Shown here piece after piece: positions 12,301 through 27,300 of a stretch of 64,000 bases of DNA. A model generated the notes under the pieces. The model made no database searches, was not told the origin of the DNA, and saw nothing but the letters and a program-made list of their open reading frames with translations. Within the stretch, counting starts at the first letter, position 1. Each line of letters starts with the position of its first letter. Both the position numbers and the translations under genes were made by a program. This DNA is from Metellina segmentata (taxonomy: Eukaryota > Arthropoda > Arachnida > Araneae > Tetragnathidae): assembly GCA_947359465.1 (NCBI GenBank), contig OX375880.1:17492120-17556119 (forward strand), read 5' to 3'.

Positions 12301-15300
12301 GTAGCCCATTGTGTTGCTCCAGTGTCGTGTTAATTAAATACCTCTCTGCCTGAAAAACTATTCAATTTTAAAGAATTATTATGGAACCTCGATGAATCGT
12401 TGAACTTTGTTATATTGTGGATTAAAAAATTTGCAGATTTTTTCATATAATTGATTAGTGTATTGGGTGATTTATTACTGTTCTAATACAAACTATTAAC
12501 TTGATATAACTAATACTAACTTGCTGTGGGATGCTTGATATGTTTGACCTTTCTGATGCAGTAACATTTCGAAAAGTGTAACTAAAAGACATTAATGCTA
12601 AAACTAGAGTGTTAAATTTTGTGTTTTATGCAGCTGTGTGTACATGCTTTATTTTACATGAAATTTTAAATTTTCTTGTCAGAATTTTATTTGAATATCT
12701 TTTATTGAATCTCAAAATAAAATAACCCACTACTTTAGTTCAAGTTGTAGGTGGCACAGGTTCAATTCCTGTCGAGTGCTTTTCTCTCTTTGTCAGTAAA
12801 ACTTTCATTGTGTGTATGTTTACTACTTGCATGTCTTATGTCTGGGGCAGCATGGCCAAATATGGCCCTTGTGCGATAAAACTCCCAAACCAATCAAGAT
12901 AAAATATTAATACAAATACAAATATTGACGACCAGCTACAGGCTCAAGCCCAACAAGGCTGGTCCTTTGTTTATGAATTCTCCATTTCCCACTGACTATC
13001 CAATTGTGTCTTAAATTCGTACACTCCCTTTGAATTAACTATATTTTCTGGCAACGCGTTCCAACTGTCTATTACCCTATTAAAGTAGTAGTTTTTCCTT
13101 AAATCCCGATTAAAATGTGTCTTATTCAATTTATACCCATGGCCCCTTGTTCTGTTATCCCTATTGAAATTTAAGCCCTCTGTGTCCCCTTGTTTTACAA
13201 ACTTGAAAAGCTGAATCAAATCCCTCCTCCTTCTTCTTCTTTCCAATGTATACATGTTTAGCTTACTTAAACGTTCATTATAGTCGAAATTTGCTAGCCC
13301 CTTTATTATTTTTGTAGCTCTGTGCTGAACCCTTTCAATTGATTCTATGTCCTTTCTCATATATGGAGCCCAGAATTGTACAGCATATTCTAGATGTGGT
13401 CTTACTAAACCCTTATATAACGGCAAGATTATATTCTTATCCCTTGAAGTTACAGTCTTTTTAATATACCCCAGTAACCTATTAGCCTTTTTACCCACAG
13501 CTGAACATTGGTGACCCATTTTAAAATCCCTGTGAATTACCATCCCAAGATCCTTGACTGTTTCTCCCTCCTTTACCTTTACTCCCTGCAGACAGTACTC
13601 GGCTCCACTGTTCCTGTAACCCATATGCAGAACTTGACATTTCCCTACATTCAACGACATACCCCATTTTACAGCCCATTCGGATATCTTATCAAAATCT
13701 CCTTGTAAATTTTCTATCTGTAACTTGGTATCTACTGTCCCCCATATTTTTAAGTCATCTGCAAATATACTGATTCTATTCTTGATCCCCTGACCTATAT
13801 CATCTATGAAAATTATAAATAAAATTGGTCCCAAAACTGATCCCTGAGGCACCCCACTTATAACTTCTGTCCACTGTGAATAATTTCCTTTTACCTGCAC
13901 TCTCTGCTTTCTACCCAATAACCAATTTTTTATCCATATTAATGTTTTTCCCTGAATCCCCAGCCTTTCCAATTTAAACAGTAATGCCTCATGAGGTACT
14001 TTATCAAAAGCCTTTTGAAAATCTATGTACATGATATCCACACTGCTCTTATTATCCAGCTCTGCAGTAATTTTTTCGTAGAACTTCAAAAGGTTTGTAG
14101 AGCAGGATCTGCCCCCCTTCCTAAACCCATACTGATTCTCTGATAAGTCCCCCCTCCTCCAAGTATAACATTATATGCTTTTTTAACAGAGATTCAAATA
14201 TTTTGCAAATTACTGATGTTAGACTTACTGGTCTATAGTTGCCCGGATCACTTTGTATTCCCTTTTTGAAAATTGGAGTTATGTTGGCCAACTTCCAATC
14301 CATTGGCACCCAACCTGTGCTATATGTTGAATTAAATATCGTGTGAATTACTTCCCCCAGTTCTTCCGCGCATTCCACTAGTACTCTCGGATAAATATCG
14401 TCTGGCCCTGGTGCTTTAGATGGCTTAATTCTTTTCAACTGATGCACTATTTCTTTTCTGTTGAATTTGCATTATTTAATAATACCCCCTGCAAATGCTC
14501 CATCCTTGGGATCCTTTTTTAAACTATAGTTACCATTGAAAACCCCCAGAAAAAAAGTCATTTAACACGTTTGCCATTCCCACCTCGTCTTGAATTAATT
14601 CACCTCCCTTCCCCTCTAACGAACCCAGTGTAGTACTAAATTTATTTTTACAACTTGCATATGCAAAAAATTCTTTTGGGTTTATATTTATTTCCCTTAC
14701 TAATTTTTCCTCCAAGGACACCTTTTGCTTCCGACTAATAGTTTAAAACTCCTTTCTGATATGCCTCCTTGTCTCTGTCGTTACCAGTGCTTTTATATAC
14801 CCTGTATGTTCTTTGTTTTAATTTTAAAGCTTTGTGTGTTTCCCCTAAAAACCACATAGGGAGCAATTTTCTAGATTTTCCTTTTTTCCTGAACGTTACA
14901 TGTTTTTTTAACACCCTGTCTAACTTATTCTTGAATTCCTCCCATTGTTCAGAATGATGTGGTGCTAATAATCCCCCTCTAAGCTAAATAATAAGTAATA
15001 AGAAATTTAATATTTAATAAAAATTTTAAAAGTGCAACTGTTAATTATTTACTATCCTTTTTTTCTGTGCTGATTCAATGTTGAGATTCTGTGTTGCCAC
15101 ATATATAAAAACAAACTATCGTTAAAATTTTGAAATTAGCCCCATGAAATAAGATTGGAAGAATAAAACAAATTTGTTTTAAGTCTAATTATTCTTTTCA
15201 GGACTCCTCACAGTGTGGGCTCTGTACATGGTACTTGGATGTGGTGCTGAATTAATCTGCAACTCCATTGGATTTGCGTATCCAGCATACGTGTCGTGAG

Positions 15301-18300
15301 TTATTTTTTTATAACATACATTTTAGAAAATTTAATTTTAGGATAGATTATTTTGTATATAATAATTTTCAATTATATTCAAAGCATACTTCAATCATGT
15401 AACTTCAGTTAGATTCTGAATGTCTACTAAGGTCTAGAATTTCATTTGAGTGGCAAGCTCTTCTGTGTAGTTTGAGCAATATTTTGTAGCTCCATAGCTC
15501 AAATCATGCATATTTAAAACCAAGTGGCAAAAATGTCAATGGTCGATTTTATACTGTTATCTGGTGTTGTCATTCAATAATAAACAGATAACGTCAATTT
15601 TTGCTTGGGTTGTATCTAAATGTGAGATTTTTACTGGTTAAAAAAAATTAGAAATGAACGTTTTTCATCACAAGAACTTATTTGAGTATTTCGTGTTCCT
15701 AGCTTTATGAATCGATTTGTAATTGCGATTATGAGTTAAAATTTTTATCATCAAAAGCTTTCTGATAAAAGTCTTCCTTATTAATTTTTTCAGTTGTAAT
15801 TGTCGACTTTGAACTGTTTCATTTTTCTTAAACGAAGTGCTTCTCATCAAGATTTGGATCAATAGAGTGGTATTCATCTAGTATTATTGAGAAATGTATG
15901 TTTTACACTTAAAAGATATCTGCAGTGGGTATTATGTACTGTTTCTGAAATAAACTAGTGACGATTTGCTCTTTTTCAATATGTAATTGCGTTGGATTTC
16001 TCAGATTTTGCAAGTGGTGAGAAATAAACGTTTTTTTTTTACTTATTTATCTTGCAATTTCACACGGTCAATTTATTTCTATTTTCTAGAATGATTGCTT
16101 TGGAAACTCGCAATAAGGAGGATGACACCAGGTGGCTTACCTATTGGGTAACATTTGCAACATTCAGCCTTGTGGAATTCTTCTCTGAATTCATCCTTGG
16201 TTTCATCCCCTTTTACTGGCTAGTGAAGGTACTTATTTCACTGCATACTTTAATAGCAGAGTTGTAACATCTAAATCTCTAAATAATTTGAGTAGTTTGT
16301 ATTTACTTGTTAATCACAAGAAAGTTTTATGTACTTGGACTATTGTGTTGGTACATATTTAAAGTAAGAGTTCAACTTTCTTTTCGTATGATCTTTTTTC
16401 AGGATTGTCGAAAATTGTGCTTTATTGTAAATTAATTATAAGACGAACATGATTGTATCGGTCCATGCAAATAGGCACTGGCTGACATATCACTGATTTT
16501 AATGAAAATCAGTTTTTATGTAATGAGCAACTGCAAAATACTATATGCAAGAAATCTCTATTTTGTTAATTATCGACATTTAATCCTCTACATATGGTTG
16601 TAGCAGAATATTGTTTCCTCCCTCGGTTACGGAAGCCGTCCGAAACGGCCTTGCGAGGGAAGAACTCTAGACTCAGGAACCGATTGGGTAGGCTCCCCGT
16701 CAATAACCCCTATGACCCTGTTGACGGAAATGAGGCTAAACACGCTTTGTTGCACAGAGAAGATATTGACTCAAATTTAATGTTTTTATATTGTTACATT
16801 CTTCAGATAAAGGCCTCTCAGGATAAGTCAGAATATAATTTTTTCACAGTCACTGCTTAAGGTTCCCACAGGCCTTAAAAGTACTTGAATTTCATTTTAG
16901 TTTCCAAGGGCCCCGGAAAGTACTCGAATTTGGTGTAAAGTCCTTGAATTTATTTTGAAAAATTCTAATCTGGAATTTTCTTGAGTGAATCGGCTTGAAA
17001 CGCATGCACTTGGAAGGCGTGGTTTTATTCCGATTCAGAAGAATACACCAAATACGCTTGTTCATCTAGGCATGTGTTTCTTTTCTCAAGGTCAGTGGGA
17101 TTCTGTGTCAGTTCGAACATATAGAACACAAGTATAATAACTTAGCTACTTTACTTTTTCTTTTTTTAAACTTTTTTCTTTCCCATATCATGCTTGGAAT
17201 ATTGACTAGAAATATTTAGGAATTGCTAAGTATGTAAATGGTAATGAAAAGGTTACATTACACAAGAGGTTCTTCAGAAAAGTTGTCTACTAAAATGGGG
17301 GTTAAAGAGGGAATTTCTGCCTTTTTACGATAGTCCTCGAAAAACTTCAAATGGGCCTTGAAAAGTCCTCGAAAAAGTAATTGAATTTTTTGCTGAATCT
17401 GAGGTCGAATTTCAAATTGCCCTGATGTCTCTTGAAATGGAAAGACAACATTGAAAGTTATTTTTTTGTGAAGAGCTTTTTAAACAAATACCATGGCATA
17501 ATTTAGTGATTGTATTTCTTTTCATTAGTGAAGGGAAAAAAACATTGAAAAAGTAAAACTATGGGAACATGAGATCTTTCACTTTTTAGAATACATATTT
17601 AACTGAAAGAAAGTTTCAAAAAAATCAAAGCTTGAACGTTATGGACCAAGATGTCTTATATATGTACTGCAGTTTTCATTATTGTATTTTACTATTTTTG
17701 ACGCGTGAATATTTTTAACATGACTGCCTTTTCTTGCAATTAAAGCTTTTTAATGGTACAGCGAAACTTTGATCAACCGTCAGGGTCAGGACCTTCACGG
17801 TTAATCGAATAGACAGGTAACAGAAAAACTTTAAAAAACCCACCCCCATCCATTGCATATAAAGAATGATTTTAAAATGCATGTTTACGCACTGGAAATG
17901 CACTGTAGATATTGTTACATGAACTTATGCTCTAGATGTACGTACATATTTATATTTTAAGAGTCTAATTTTCTTTTGTTTCTTCTGTATGAGAAGCAAT
18001 GTTCTGTAATAATAGACTGACAGTTAACAGAAACTGATGGTTAATCGAAGTATCACTGTAATTTGTTTAGTATTTCTTTGTTCATTTGGGGTCTCATTGT
18101 TTTTCATGTCACTGTTGTATGCGTAGAAAGGAAAGGGAATGCTATGATTCACAATAATTAATATTATCAGTTGTGGAATATGGTAACCTATCATAGGCCT
18201 ATCCAAATAGTCATTTTGCAATATAACTTTCAGCAGCCAATTGATGGACAGGCAAGAACATGTTTTGACACACAGACTTTGTTACTGTTGCTTTGGGACT

Positions 18301-21300
18301 CAAAATACAATCCTGAATTTTTTTACAATCAATAGACATTAAACTAATTCCTCTAAAATACAGTTTTCGTCAGAACTTTCCTTCAATTGATTTTGTATGC
18401 CTATTTTAAGTTTTATAATTTTCCTTTGAAGATGAAAGAAATAAAAGCAGACTTCTAAACTACAGCAATAGCTTTATCACACCAAGCACAGAACTGGCAT
18501 TAATTTCCTTTAAATTCCCTTGGCTCATGGCAACCTTTTTAATTCTATCAAAATTGACTGTTTTCCATTTTCGATACTAAGTTAGCTTATATATGATGAA
18601 AAAAAAATTTACAAATAAATTCAAAGAAAATTTTTCATGAATTGCAAAAATAATGAAACATTGTTTACGTTAGGTATCTTGAGATATCTTCAAACATGCA
18701 ACATAAAGGATTTCACAAATGCTCTTCAAAGTTGCAAGTCCTTCTAAAGCTTGAAACTTTTAGAATACTTCATTTTGAACCAACATATTTTGCCTCTGGC
18801 TGATATTGTGATTGGAAATCAAATTTCTAAAGTGCTACAGAATGTGGAAAAAAAAAAGGAAAGGAATTTATTTTTTCTGAGGGCTCAGAAGCATTACATT
18901 GCTAGTGTTAAATATCTTTTGAAGAAGTCCTCCTTCAGTTCATCTCTCCTTAAAAGTTTATCCAGGTTTGGTCCTCTTGAGAGACTCAGTTGTAAGAGTG
19001 TACAACAAGTATTTGAAGTTGCAAGAGCAATGTCATGGGATGTCCCGACAGACATACTACTGGATGAAAGGAAATTACTCCAAAAAGAATTTGAGGAAGA
19101 AGGATCTAGAATGAAGCCTATTGATGTTTACTGGAACCAGTTCTTTTGACTGCTAGACATTAATGATGTGGATCCTAAGTACCCAGTTGAGTTAAAGCTA
19201 GTGAAGGCTGCTCTGTCGCTTTCTCTTGGTAGTGCTGACATTGAACGTGGCTTCTCAGTCTCGGGAAGAGCTTTTGCAGGAGACAGCATCAATGTCAGAA
19301 CGCACACTCAATGCATTGATGGCGGTCAAAAGTAGCTTGGCAAATTTTGACAATCAACCTTATTTTGTGCTGATCACATCAAAGCTAAATGGATATGGGA
19401 AGGGTTGCATATAAAGCCTACAATGCCTATTTAGAAGATATAAAACAGAAGGCACAAGAAAAATTAGAGAATGACAAACAAAAAATTTTGAAGCAGCTGG
19501 CAAAGAAAATAATGGTAATAGAAGACCAAAAACTTAAAATTATGCATTGGACAGTGCTTCGGAATTGTTAAAGGAAGCCAGTGATAGGCTCAAGATCATG
19601 ACAAAAAATAAAGATTTTAAGGAAGCAGCACTTGCTCAGGCAATGATTGAAAGGGTGGCAAAAGTCTCGGATGATGCTGGTCAGTAAAGACAGTTTTTAA
19701 AAAATGCACTTTCTTCTCTTGGGAAGAAAAAGACAAAATTAATTTGACTTTTTTAACAAAAAAAAATCACAATTTTTCAAAGAAAAAGAAATTCAAGCTA
19801 TGTCAAAAATGAACAACATATTTCAAAACCATGATTACAAAATTATTATTTTTTTAATATTGTTTCAAAACAATATGCTTTTTAAATGAAGAAAATAAAT
19901 ATCCTTCCAAAGAAGGAAAAGAATAAAATGTGTGGCTGGGGAGGATCGTTTTCTTTTCTATCTTAATACATGAATATATATTTGGCATTGTTGTTATTTG
20001 TCACTTTTTGGTTTGATTAGACACTTAATGTCACTTTTTTGGTTTGATTTGTCACTTTTTACACCTTAAAACCTGTTTAACTCTTTCCATCCTAAGACAA
20101 TCGCGTACACAAGGACTGGTGCACATTAAATCTGCAGTGACCTCAAATGTCCTTACATTGGTGTGGAAGTTAGGAGAGTTGTGTGCCGACTCAGGTGTTG
20201 ACCTCATCATCTGACAGTGTTTTTAAAAATTACAAAGTGTTGTTCTTGGATCTTTCCTTTCAGATTGATCCTGAACAATCACCAATAGCCCATTGCGACG
20301 TTAAATAACCACTTACTCAACTTTAGCAACTTGGATTATCGTTCTAAATAAGATAAAAATTTCAAGGCTTTTCATTTTGAAAATTTGGTGGCTTATTTTA
20401 AAATTCACTGAAGATCAAATTTAGTCCCTTTTTAAACTAATATTGAATTTAAAAAAATCATTGTGAAAAAAATTTAATTTAATTTGAAAATTTAAATTTC
20501 TTGGCAAGATCTTCAAGGCCTGTTTCATGCTTTGCACATTTTGTGCTTTAACCAATTCATTTGGTTCTGAGCAACTGAAATAACTACTTGAATAATAGTT
20601 AAAGAGAATACCTTTTTTCTACGATTTCACAAGTGTTTTGGCTTGCAACTTTGGATAAACTACGCATGTTATTCTATGCTAGATCTTAAATAAAATTTGA
20701 TATTTGTTTAACGTTTTTTAAGTTGCTAAACATAACAATTATGTCTTGATAAAATTTGATATTTTTGTTTACTTTTACTTAAAATGGGGTTCTTGCATGT
20801 CAGGAAAAGCCTAGATTTGTCAGAAAATTTAATTTTGTATAAAAAAAAAAGTCAGGGAAAATTACGCATTTTTTGTCCAAAACCGGGAAAATAGTCTTAA
20901 TGACCTGGAAAATGATTGATCATGGCAAATCGGAGAGGTTGGTGAAAAGTAACTAATAAAATTTGTAGTTTTGCATCACTTTATTTTATGAATATAATTT
21001 TTAACTGATTTTATAAGAAACAGCTAATATTTAACTGTTAAAGAATTTTGTTTCGTCCACTGGCTTAAATTGAAGAATTTCATGTTTTGATGCATTAAAT
21101 CACAAATTGATTTAAGTCAAATATGTTGGATTATTTGAACAAGTTATTGTAATGCAAAATTACTTGTGCTTTGTGTATTGATTTTTACAGTGTATAATTC
21201 TTAAATTGGTTTTTAATATTGTCTATTAAATGCTAAATTATTTCTTGGTTTTTCATCTTAAAAATATTGTGAATTGCTTAATGTATGACCTGGAATTTTG

Positions 21301-24300
21301 AAAACATGTGTATGGAAAAATAAGGGAATTTAATTTCTGAAATGGAGTGGGAACCCTGCTTTAGATAAAGGGCTCTCTAAATTATAAAACTATTTGTATT
21401 AGCTATGATGAGTCATCATAGACTTCTCAGACAGCTTTACATACTTTATACAAAATGTCAATACCTTTTAAAGTTACTGATAATTTTCTGGGTTCTTGGT
21501 AAAACAGTTATACAGTTGGATCCTTAGTTACAATTTTTTAATCTATAGTAATGCTTAATAACTTGATAGGGTATGCCAATTCAAATAGCTTGATTTTAAT
21601 CGAGTAATTAAAAAAAATAATTGATTTAAATTAAAATTTGTAAATTTCATTAATTGTCTTTTGAGAAAATGAAATATCTAAACAAGATGCATGCAAGTTT
21701 ACAGAATTGTTTCTTGGAAAATATTTTGAAAGTTCCTTTCATTTCGTTTTCTATTGTGACATGATTTTTTTCTCAATTTCAAGTCTTAACCCAATAATTT
21801 GTTATAGAATTTCTAGTTATTTTTTTTGTTTTATTCATATACGATAAATATATAAATGTAAATTTCTGAAATTTGTTTGATTTTTGATTAATTTTACACA
21901 AAAATTTCTAATGTGTGTTGTGTTAGGATTCCGCAACTTTATTTATCTAAAAACAAAAATTTACTTGCCTCCAGAAAAGTGTAATCAATCTAACTAATAT
22001 AAACCCATTGGAAACCAGATTTGAAAGTATTGCCTTTTTTTTGTTCTATCAATTTGAATCCTAAATCACGTTTTTATCTTTCAACAATTTACCCTGCTAT
22101 ATTTCCTAACATAAATCTTCAATGTAAATCAAAACTCTAGAAACTACAGATTTGTGTCATGTTCAACAATTCATAGTTTGTGTTGGGCAAGGAATTAATT
22201 AAAATCATAAAAATTCTAATTAAATCAACGAAATCTGGTTTTATTTTTTTAATACACTGTAACTTGGATTACTCAGTGTAACTGTTTTCTTAATTTTTTT
22301 ATTGCAATACTGACATGACAAAATTGTATCTCCTATTCATTGACTTCAGCCTCGTAGTTTACGAGGCAGGCGTAAATCTACCAGAGATGTGTCTCATTGT
22401 TAAACAAAAAAAAAACAAATTTTGTGATACTTGTACAGAATTTCATCTCTAGCTGGATTTCTAGACTTAAAGACAGATTCCCAGGTATTTGTTAAGTGTA
22501 TATTAAAACATAATTTTAGATTTGAATTCGTTTATTTAGATCTAAATGGACACAGTACCCTTTGAACAATTTTTGTTTTCATATTCACAAGAAAATATTT
22601 TAGTGTACCCAATTCCAATACACATTAAATAAACAAAAAATAAAAACATATTTGTTCCCAGTAACTAAAAATTCAATTATAAAAATGCTTCAATATTTAT
22701 TCAAATTTCAACTCCATCTGCAAATTTGAATTTTTTTTTATTTACCTTTCATATAGTATTTCCTGCAAATTTGTGCATTGCATCACATATTTACCACAGT
22801 TATTAATTTTTTACAAAGATTTGTGGCAGTTTCCAATGTCACTGCCAAACACTCAGAATTGTTGTTGTGTTTGTGATTCTTGTGTTAAAATATTTATTTT
22901 TTGTAGTGCCTTTTCCTCATCTGGTGCTTTGCCCCCATTTCCAACAACGGTTCAGTCTTCCTGTACCACAGATTCATCCGACCAGTGTTCTTGAAGAACA
23001 GGAAAAACATTGATGACACTCTCAACAAGGCTGCCGGTCTTGCAAAGGACGGTGAGTGCGATTTTTGATTCAGTTGATTAAAGCTTCCTTGCATTTGTTT
23101 AACTGAGGGTAAGTAAAAGATCACCGTCTGTATGGACCCTCTATGCAGGAGTAAGGCTGATTGCATTGTGGGTCGGTACTTCACGAGGTGAACCGTTCGC
23201 GACAACCTTTAACCACGGTTACCATGTGATTTTCACATTCTCATCAGCATGGTATGCAAACCTTGGATTTATGTTGCCTTTCATCTGCCTTCTCTATCTT
23301 ATCTGTGGGGTCTTGCAAAGACAAGATTGCATACAGATTATCAGGATCTTGACAGACTGCCAAGGACAATTTAGGCACCCTCCTTCTTTCTCGGTCGGGC
23401 TTGGGACCGGCTATGGCGAAGTTAAGTTGAGGATTACCAATTAACCGTGAAGTGCGAAAACTTATTCTAGCAAACTTACGATTTTTTATTCAGTTGAGCA
23501 AAGTTTCCTTTGTTATCAAGTGGTAGAAATAGGGAGACTTGGTTAGTTTGCCTTTCATGCGAGAATGCTTTGTTTCGCTCTTCCTCATTTCTATATCAGA
23601 ATTTCCTTTTGTATACCAGTGGTATTCATTCAACTTACTAGGACTCGTTTTACTCCCAGTTCTTGTAGCCAAACAATCACTGTCATTGATGCTGAAAAAG
23701 TGCTATTGCTCGATTTACAAATCTTTAGAAATTGAGGATTTATCATCAATTAACCATAAAGTGCGAAAACTTATTGTAGCCAACTCGCATTTTAAGGAGC
23801 TAGTCGTGCAAACTTTTCTGTGATGAATATCAACTATTCTTTTAAAAACTAACAATTCACCTGCTTTCCATTTCTGATCTTTTTTATAAACATTTTATTT
23901 TGCATGATTGGAAAAAGTCTTGTTTTCTTTCCCATTTTGATTTGTTTTCAACTTGATATGCATGATGAGTAAAATATTTAAATCTTTGTTAAATAGATTA
24001 AAATAAGTTAAAACTTAAAATATTTCAGTGATGACAGTATAAAGTTCTATAGCACAGGTAAACTGAAGAGTAGCAAAAAGTTGAATATTTATCTTATTAA
24101 TTGATTAAAATATATTAACACTAAAAGGAGGTTCTAAACTTGCAAAATTATATACATAATATATACACTTTTAAATCTTAATGTGAACAATCAAGCTGCT
24201 CTTTAGTAGTTTAGTAGCTCAGAAATGTTTGATTTAGTGTCTGATAATTTCAATGTTATGATGTCATTTTCAACTTCAAGTGTTACAAATAAATGAATAC

Positions 24301-27300
24301 TGGAATGTTTTACCAATTGTTTTGGAATCTAAGGTATAATTTTTAGGACTTGGAAGAATTGGACTTAAATTAAATATATTTCTCGCCTGTTTCGGCAAAA
24401 CAGTATACGTCAAAGATTGTTCACTAAAAAAATTATCTTTCATTAGGTCAAATTAAGTTAAAGCAATTGTGAATTAAAACATGAATGTTGGTGGAAATTA
24501 TAAGTTTTATTATGGATGGTTAAAAAATACACTCCATGAAAACTGTTTTGACTTTTAAAAAATTTGACTCTAACTGTTTGGTTTAGCATAACATGCTAGA
24601 TTTAATTTTTCCATGGAAGTTCCCTATTTTGACTAGTGAAGTATTGCATGATTTTCACAGACCCACTGGATTGCTTTTTGGGTAAATAGTTAATTAATGT
24701 GGAACTGGAGCATTACCACTGGCTATTGGCGTCAATCTCCGGGATCCATCCCAAAAATTCGAAGATGCCTTGTAATTTTAAACCGTGGTCAGATGACGAG
24801 AACAACGTCTGAGCTGACACCCCACTCTCCAAACTTCCACACCAGCATGAGGACATTTGAGGCCACAGCAGATTTAAAACACACCAAACTCCGTGTATAC
24901 AATGGTTTGACCGAGTTTTGAACAACTTACAACCCTTCTCAGTAGCCCAGTTGGAAGAGCAACTAGAGTTGCGAGTTCGAATCCAACCAAACACAGTCGT
25001 GTGCAGAGGGGCTGGTGCAAGCTAAGTCCGTTGTGGCCTCAAAAGTCTTCATGTTGACGTGGTATGGAAATTAAGGTGTTAGCTCGTTATTTGACCATCG
25101 TTTAAAGTTATGTTGGGTTGTCCTCTGATTTTACGCTTTGGGATTTGTCCCAGACCATTGCCAATAGCCCGCTGTGTTGTTCCAGTGTGATGTTAATTAA
25201 AAACCTACCTTCCAACTGGATTACCACAGCCCTATCACTCTTTGGGAACCAATGCTGTACAAAGTGTATTCAAAAAGTTCCAGGACATTGCACACAGAGG
25301 ATATATTTCCATTTGATATTATGCTTCTACATAGTCTCCTCCCAATTCAATACGATGCTTAAGTTTCAATGTCACAGCCGCTTCAGTCTCCTCTATTGAC
25401 TTGAATCGCTGCCCCCTCATCTTCAATTTCAATTTGGGAAATAAAAAAGTGTCATTGAATGCTCCAGTCAACTGTAGAGCCTTGACAAAAATTCTCGATG
25501 AACGATGCCCCGACTGTCAAAAAATAGGTGATCAGCATTGATTTTGATTTTGAAGCGCGGACTTTCGCCGGTCGACTCTTTAAGACTGGTCCACTGAGAA
25601 CTTTGGAGTTTTGTCTCTGGATCGTACCCGAGAAACCAAATCTCATCTCTGGTGACACTGTTCTGTAAAAATTTTGGATCCAGATTGGCCACGACAATTG
25701 AATCTTTGCAGTAGGAAATTCAGTGGTCTTTTCATTCAGGAATTGGAGTGTGCAGCACAAATCATGCATAGAGCTTTCTTTTTTCCAAATCATTCGTCAT
25801 GATCGTGGAAAGAGATCTCACACTAATGTTTTTAACGACTGTGCAGTCATTTCTATTGTTAATCGGTGTTTGGATCTCGCCAGTGTGTGCACTCACTCAA
25901 CATTTTCATCGCATGGACGATCTGATCTCTCTTCGGCTTTGGTCGAGTCTCTTCCAGCTCTGAACCTCGAAAAATACTCGTGAACGACTCGTAGCATCAT
26001 CACCGTATGCAGATTTAATCATTTCGTACGTTTTTGTGTTTGTTCGTTGCTCCATTTTTTCCGATGACGCACACACTCTTTACACAAATGAACGCTGCCA
26101 AGTCGGAACTAGTCTAAATTGAATGCAGCCACTTGAAATGCGTGGCTGCAGGTCATTGTTATGCCATCCCACCAGTTTGGCAGAGATCCTACCATGTGTA
26201 CTTTTTTATGAGTGGGAGTCCTGGAACTTTTTGAATATACTGTATAACGGTGTAAAAATCATAATTAAAAAAAAAATCAAGTATGATTTTTTTTAAATTT
26301 AAGTATGATTTTTTTTTTAATTTTAATTTCTGTGGGCCCTATGCACTGTTTTGTAATTTTAAATAAAAAATTGAGTTTTTGACTTGTCATACAAATTTAT
26401 ATATATATAAACCCACTGGCTGAATATCCTGCAATTTCCACAAGCAACTCAAATGTAGCAAAATTTGCTCATCCCGCGATTTTCGCGTTTTTCTATCTTT
26501 ATTGAGGAGCGCATCCCGCTTTTTCACCGTTTAACCAATGAAATAAATTACATACAGTGTTAGACGTATAATTTAGATTTTGGTCAACAGATGTCACTAG
26601 TCGTCCACTAAATTGCGACATTTGAAGGTACTTTGTATTTACCGCTCTAACTTCGCACCTTTGTTTGGCGCCTTTTTCTAATCAGAAATGGCTGCTAGAA
26701 AACGTTCAGCGATTGACAGAGTATATATTCCTGATGATTTATCATATTCTGAAAGTGATTTTAGTTTTGATAGTGATATAGATTTTTCGGACTGCTCCTC
26801 AGATAGCGACGAATCTGATCATGATTCAATAAACTTGCAAAGCGTTTGGCAGTGGTGCAAAATTGGTATGAAAAATATTCCTCCTCCTCCAGTTCCTTTT
26901 CGTGGAAATCCGGGAATTACTGTGCATATAGCTAACAATAACTTCTGACAGTTTAGTTTCTCGTGATAAAAATCTATATAAAAAGTCTTTTCTAGAAAGA
27001 AAAAAATGCATATTTCAATTCTCCAAAAAAAATAGATTTTTAATATGCAAAAAAAAATACACGAATTTTGTAGCGATTTCGGTCCACAAATTGAGCAGTC
27101 AGAGGGTTAAGTAACAATCAGAATTTGTAACATGGTAAATCATATATATTTTGCTAAAAATCAGTTTGTTTCATGGTAATACATTTGCTTTTATTTTGAA
27201 AATTCAATTTTTAAAAGGTGAAACATTTGTTTAACTTTAAAGTAGTGTTTAAACTTTCATCCTTTCAAAGAGAAAGCTCAGTTGTATTTTTTATTTAGTA

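Larger units (their letters stand above)
12926..14985 (-). mobile_element. CR1-like non-LTR retrotransposon, 5'-truncated
   Basis: Minus-strand LINE fragment. From its upstream end it encodes the linker after the endonuclease (QWEEFKNKLDRVLKKHV), then reverse-transcriptase parts in three frames (14721-14530, 14447-14121 and 14089-12971), a stop at 12971-12973 and a short 3' UTR with ATTTGTATTTGT repeats. The endonuclease and ORF1 are missing, as expected for 5' truncation during target-primed insertion. It lies in intron 1 of the REEP5-like gene, antisense to it. Confidence 0.85.
16861..21358 (+). mobile_element. Probable hAT element carrying the 18.7-19.7 kb transposase relic
   Basis: The left end begins GGTTCCCACAGG and the right end is its approximate inverse, GAGTGGGAACCCTG. 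Both ends are followed inward by repeated AAAGTCCTTGAATT- or CCTGGAAAAT-like words, a pattern known from hAT elements. A hAT C-terminal domain relic lies inside. No clear 8-bp target duplication could be found, so the limits are tentative. A Tigger-like MITE and a SINE lie within it. Confidence 0.45.

Noticed and set aside
23166..23444. 92-codon frame in intron 4 as a nested gene or extra REEP exon
   Set aside because: The REEP protein is already complete across exons 4 and 5, and the frame has no ATG start and no recognised domain.
24945..25010. tRNA-like sequence with A- and B-boxes
   Set aside because: It is the head of a SINE: the body and tail shared with other copies follow directly, and no cloverleaf with a full acceptor stem was found. 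The same holds for the heads near 12757, 29330, 45181 and 61200.
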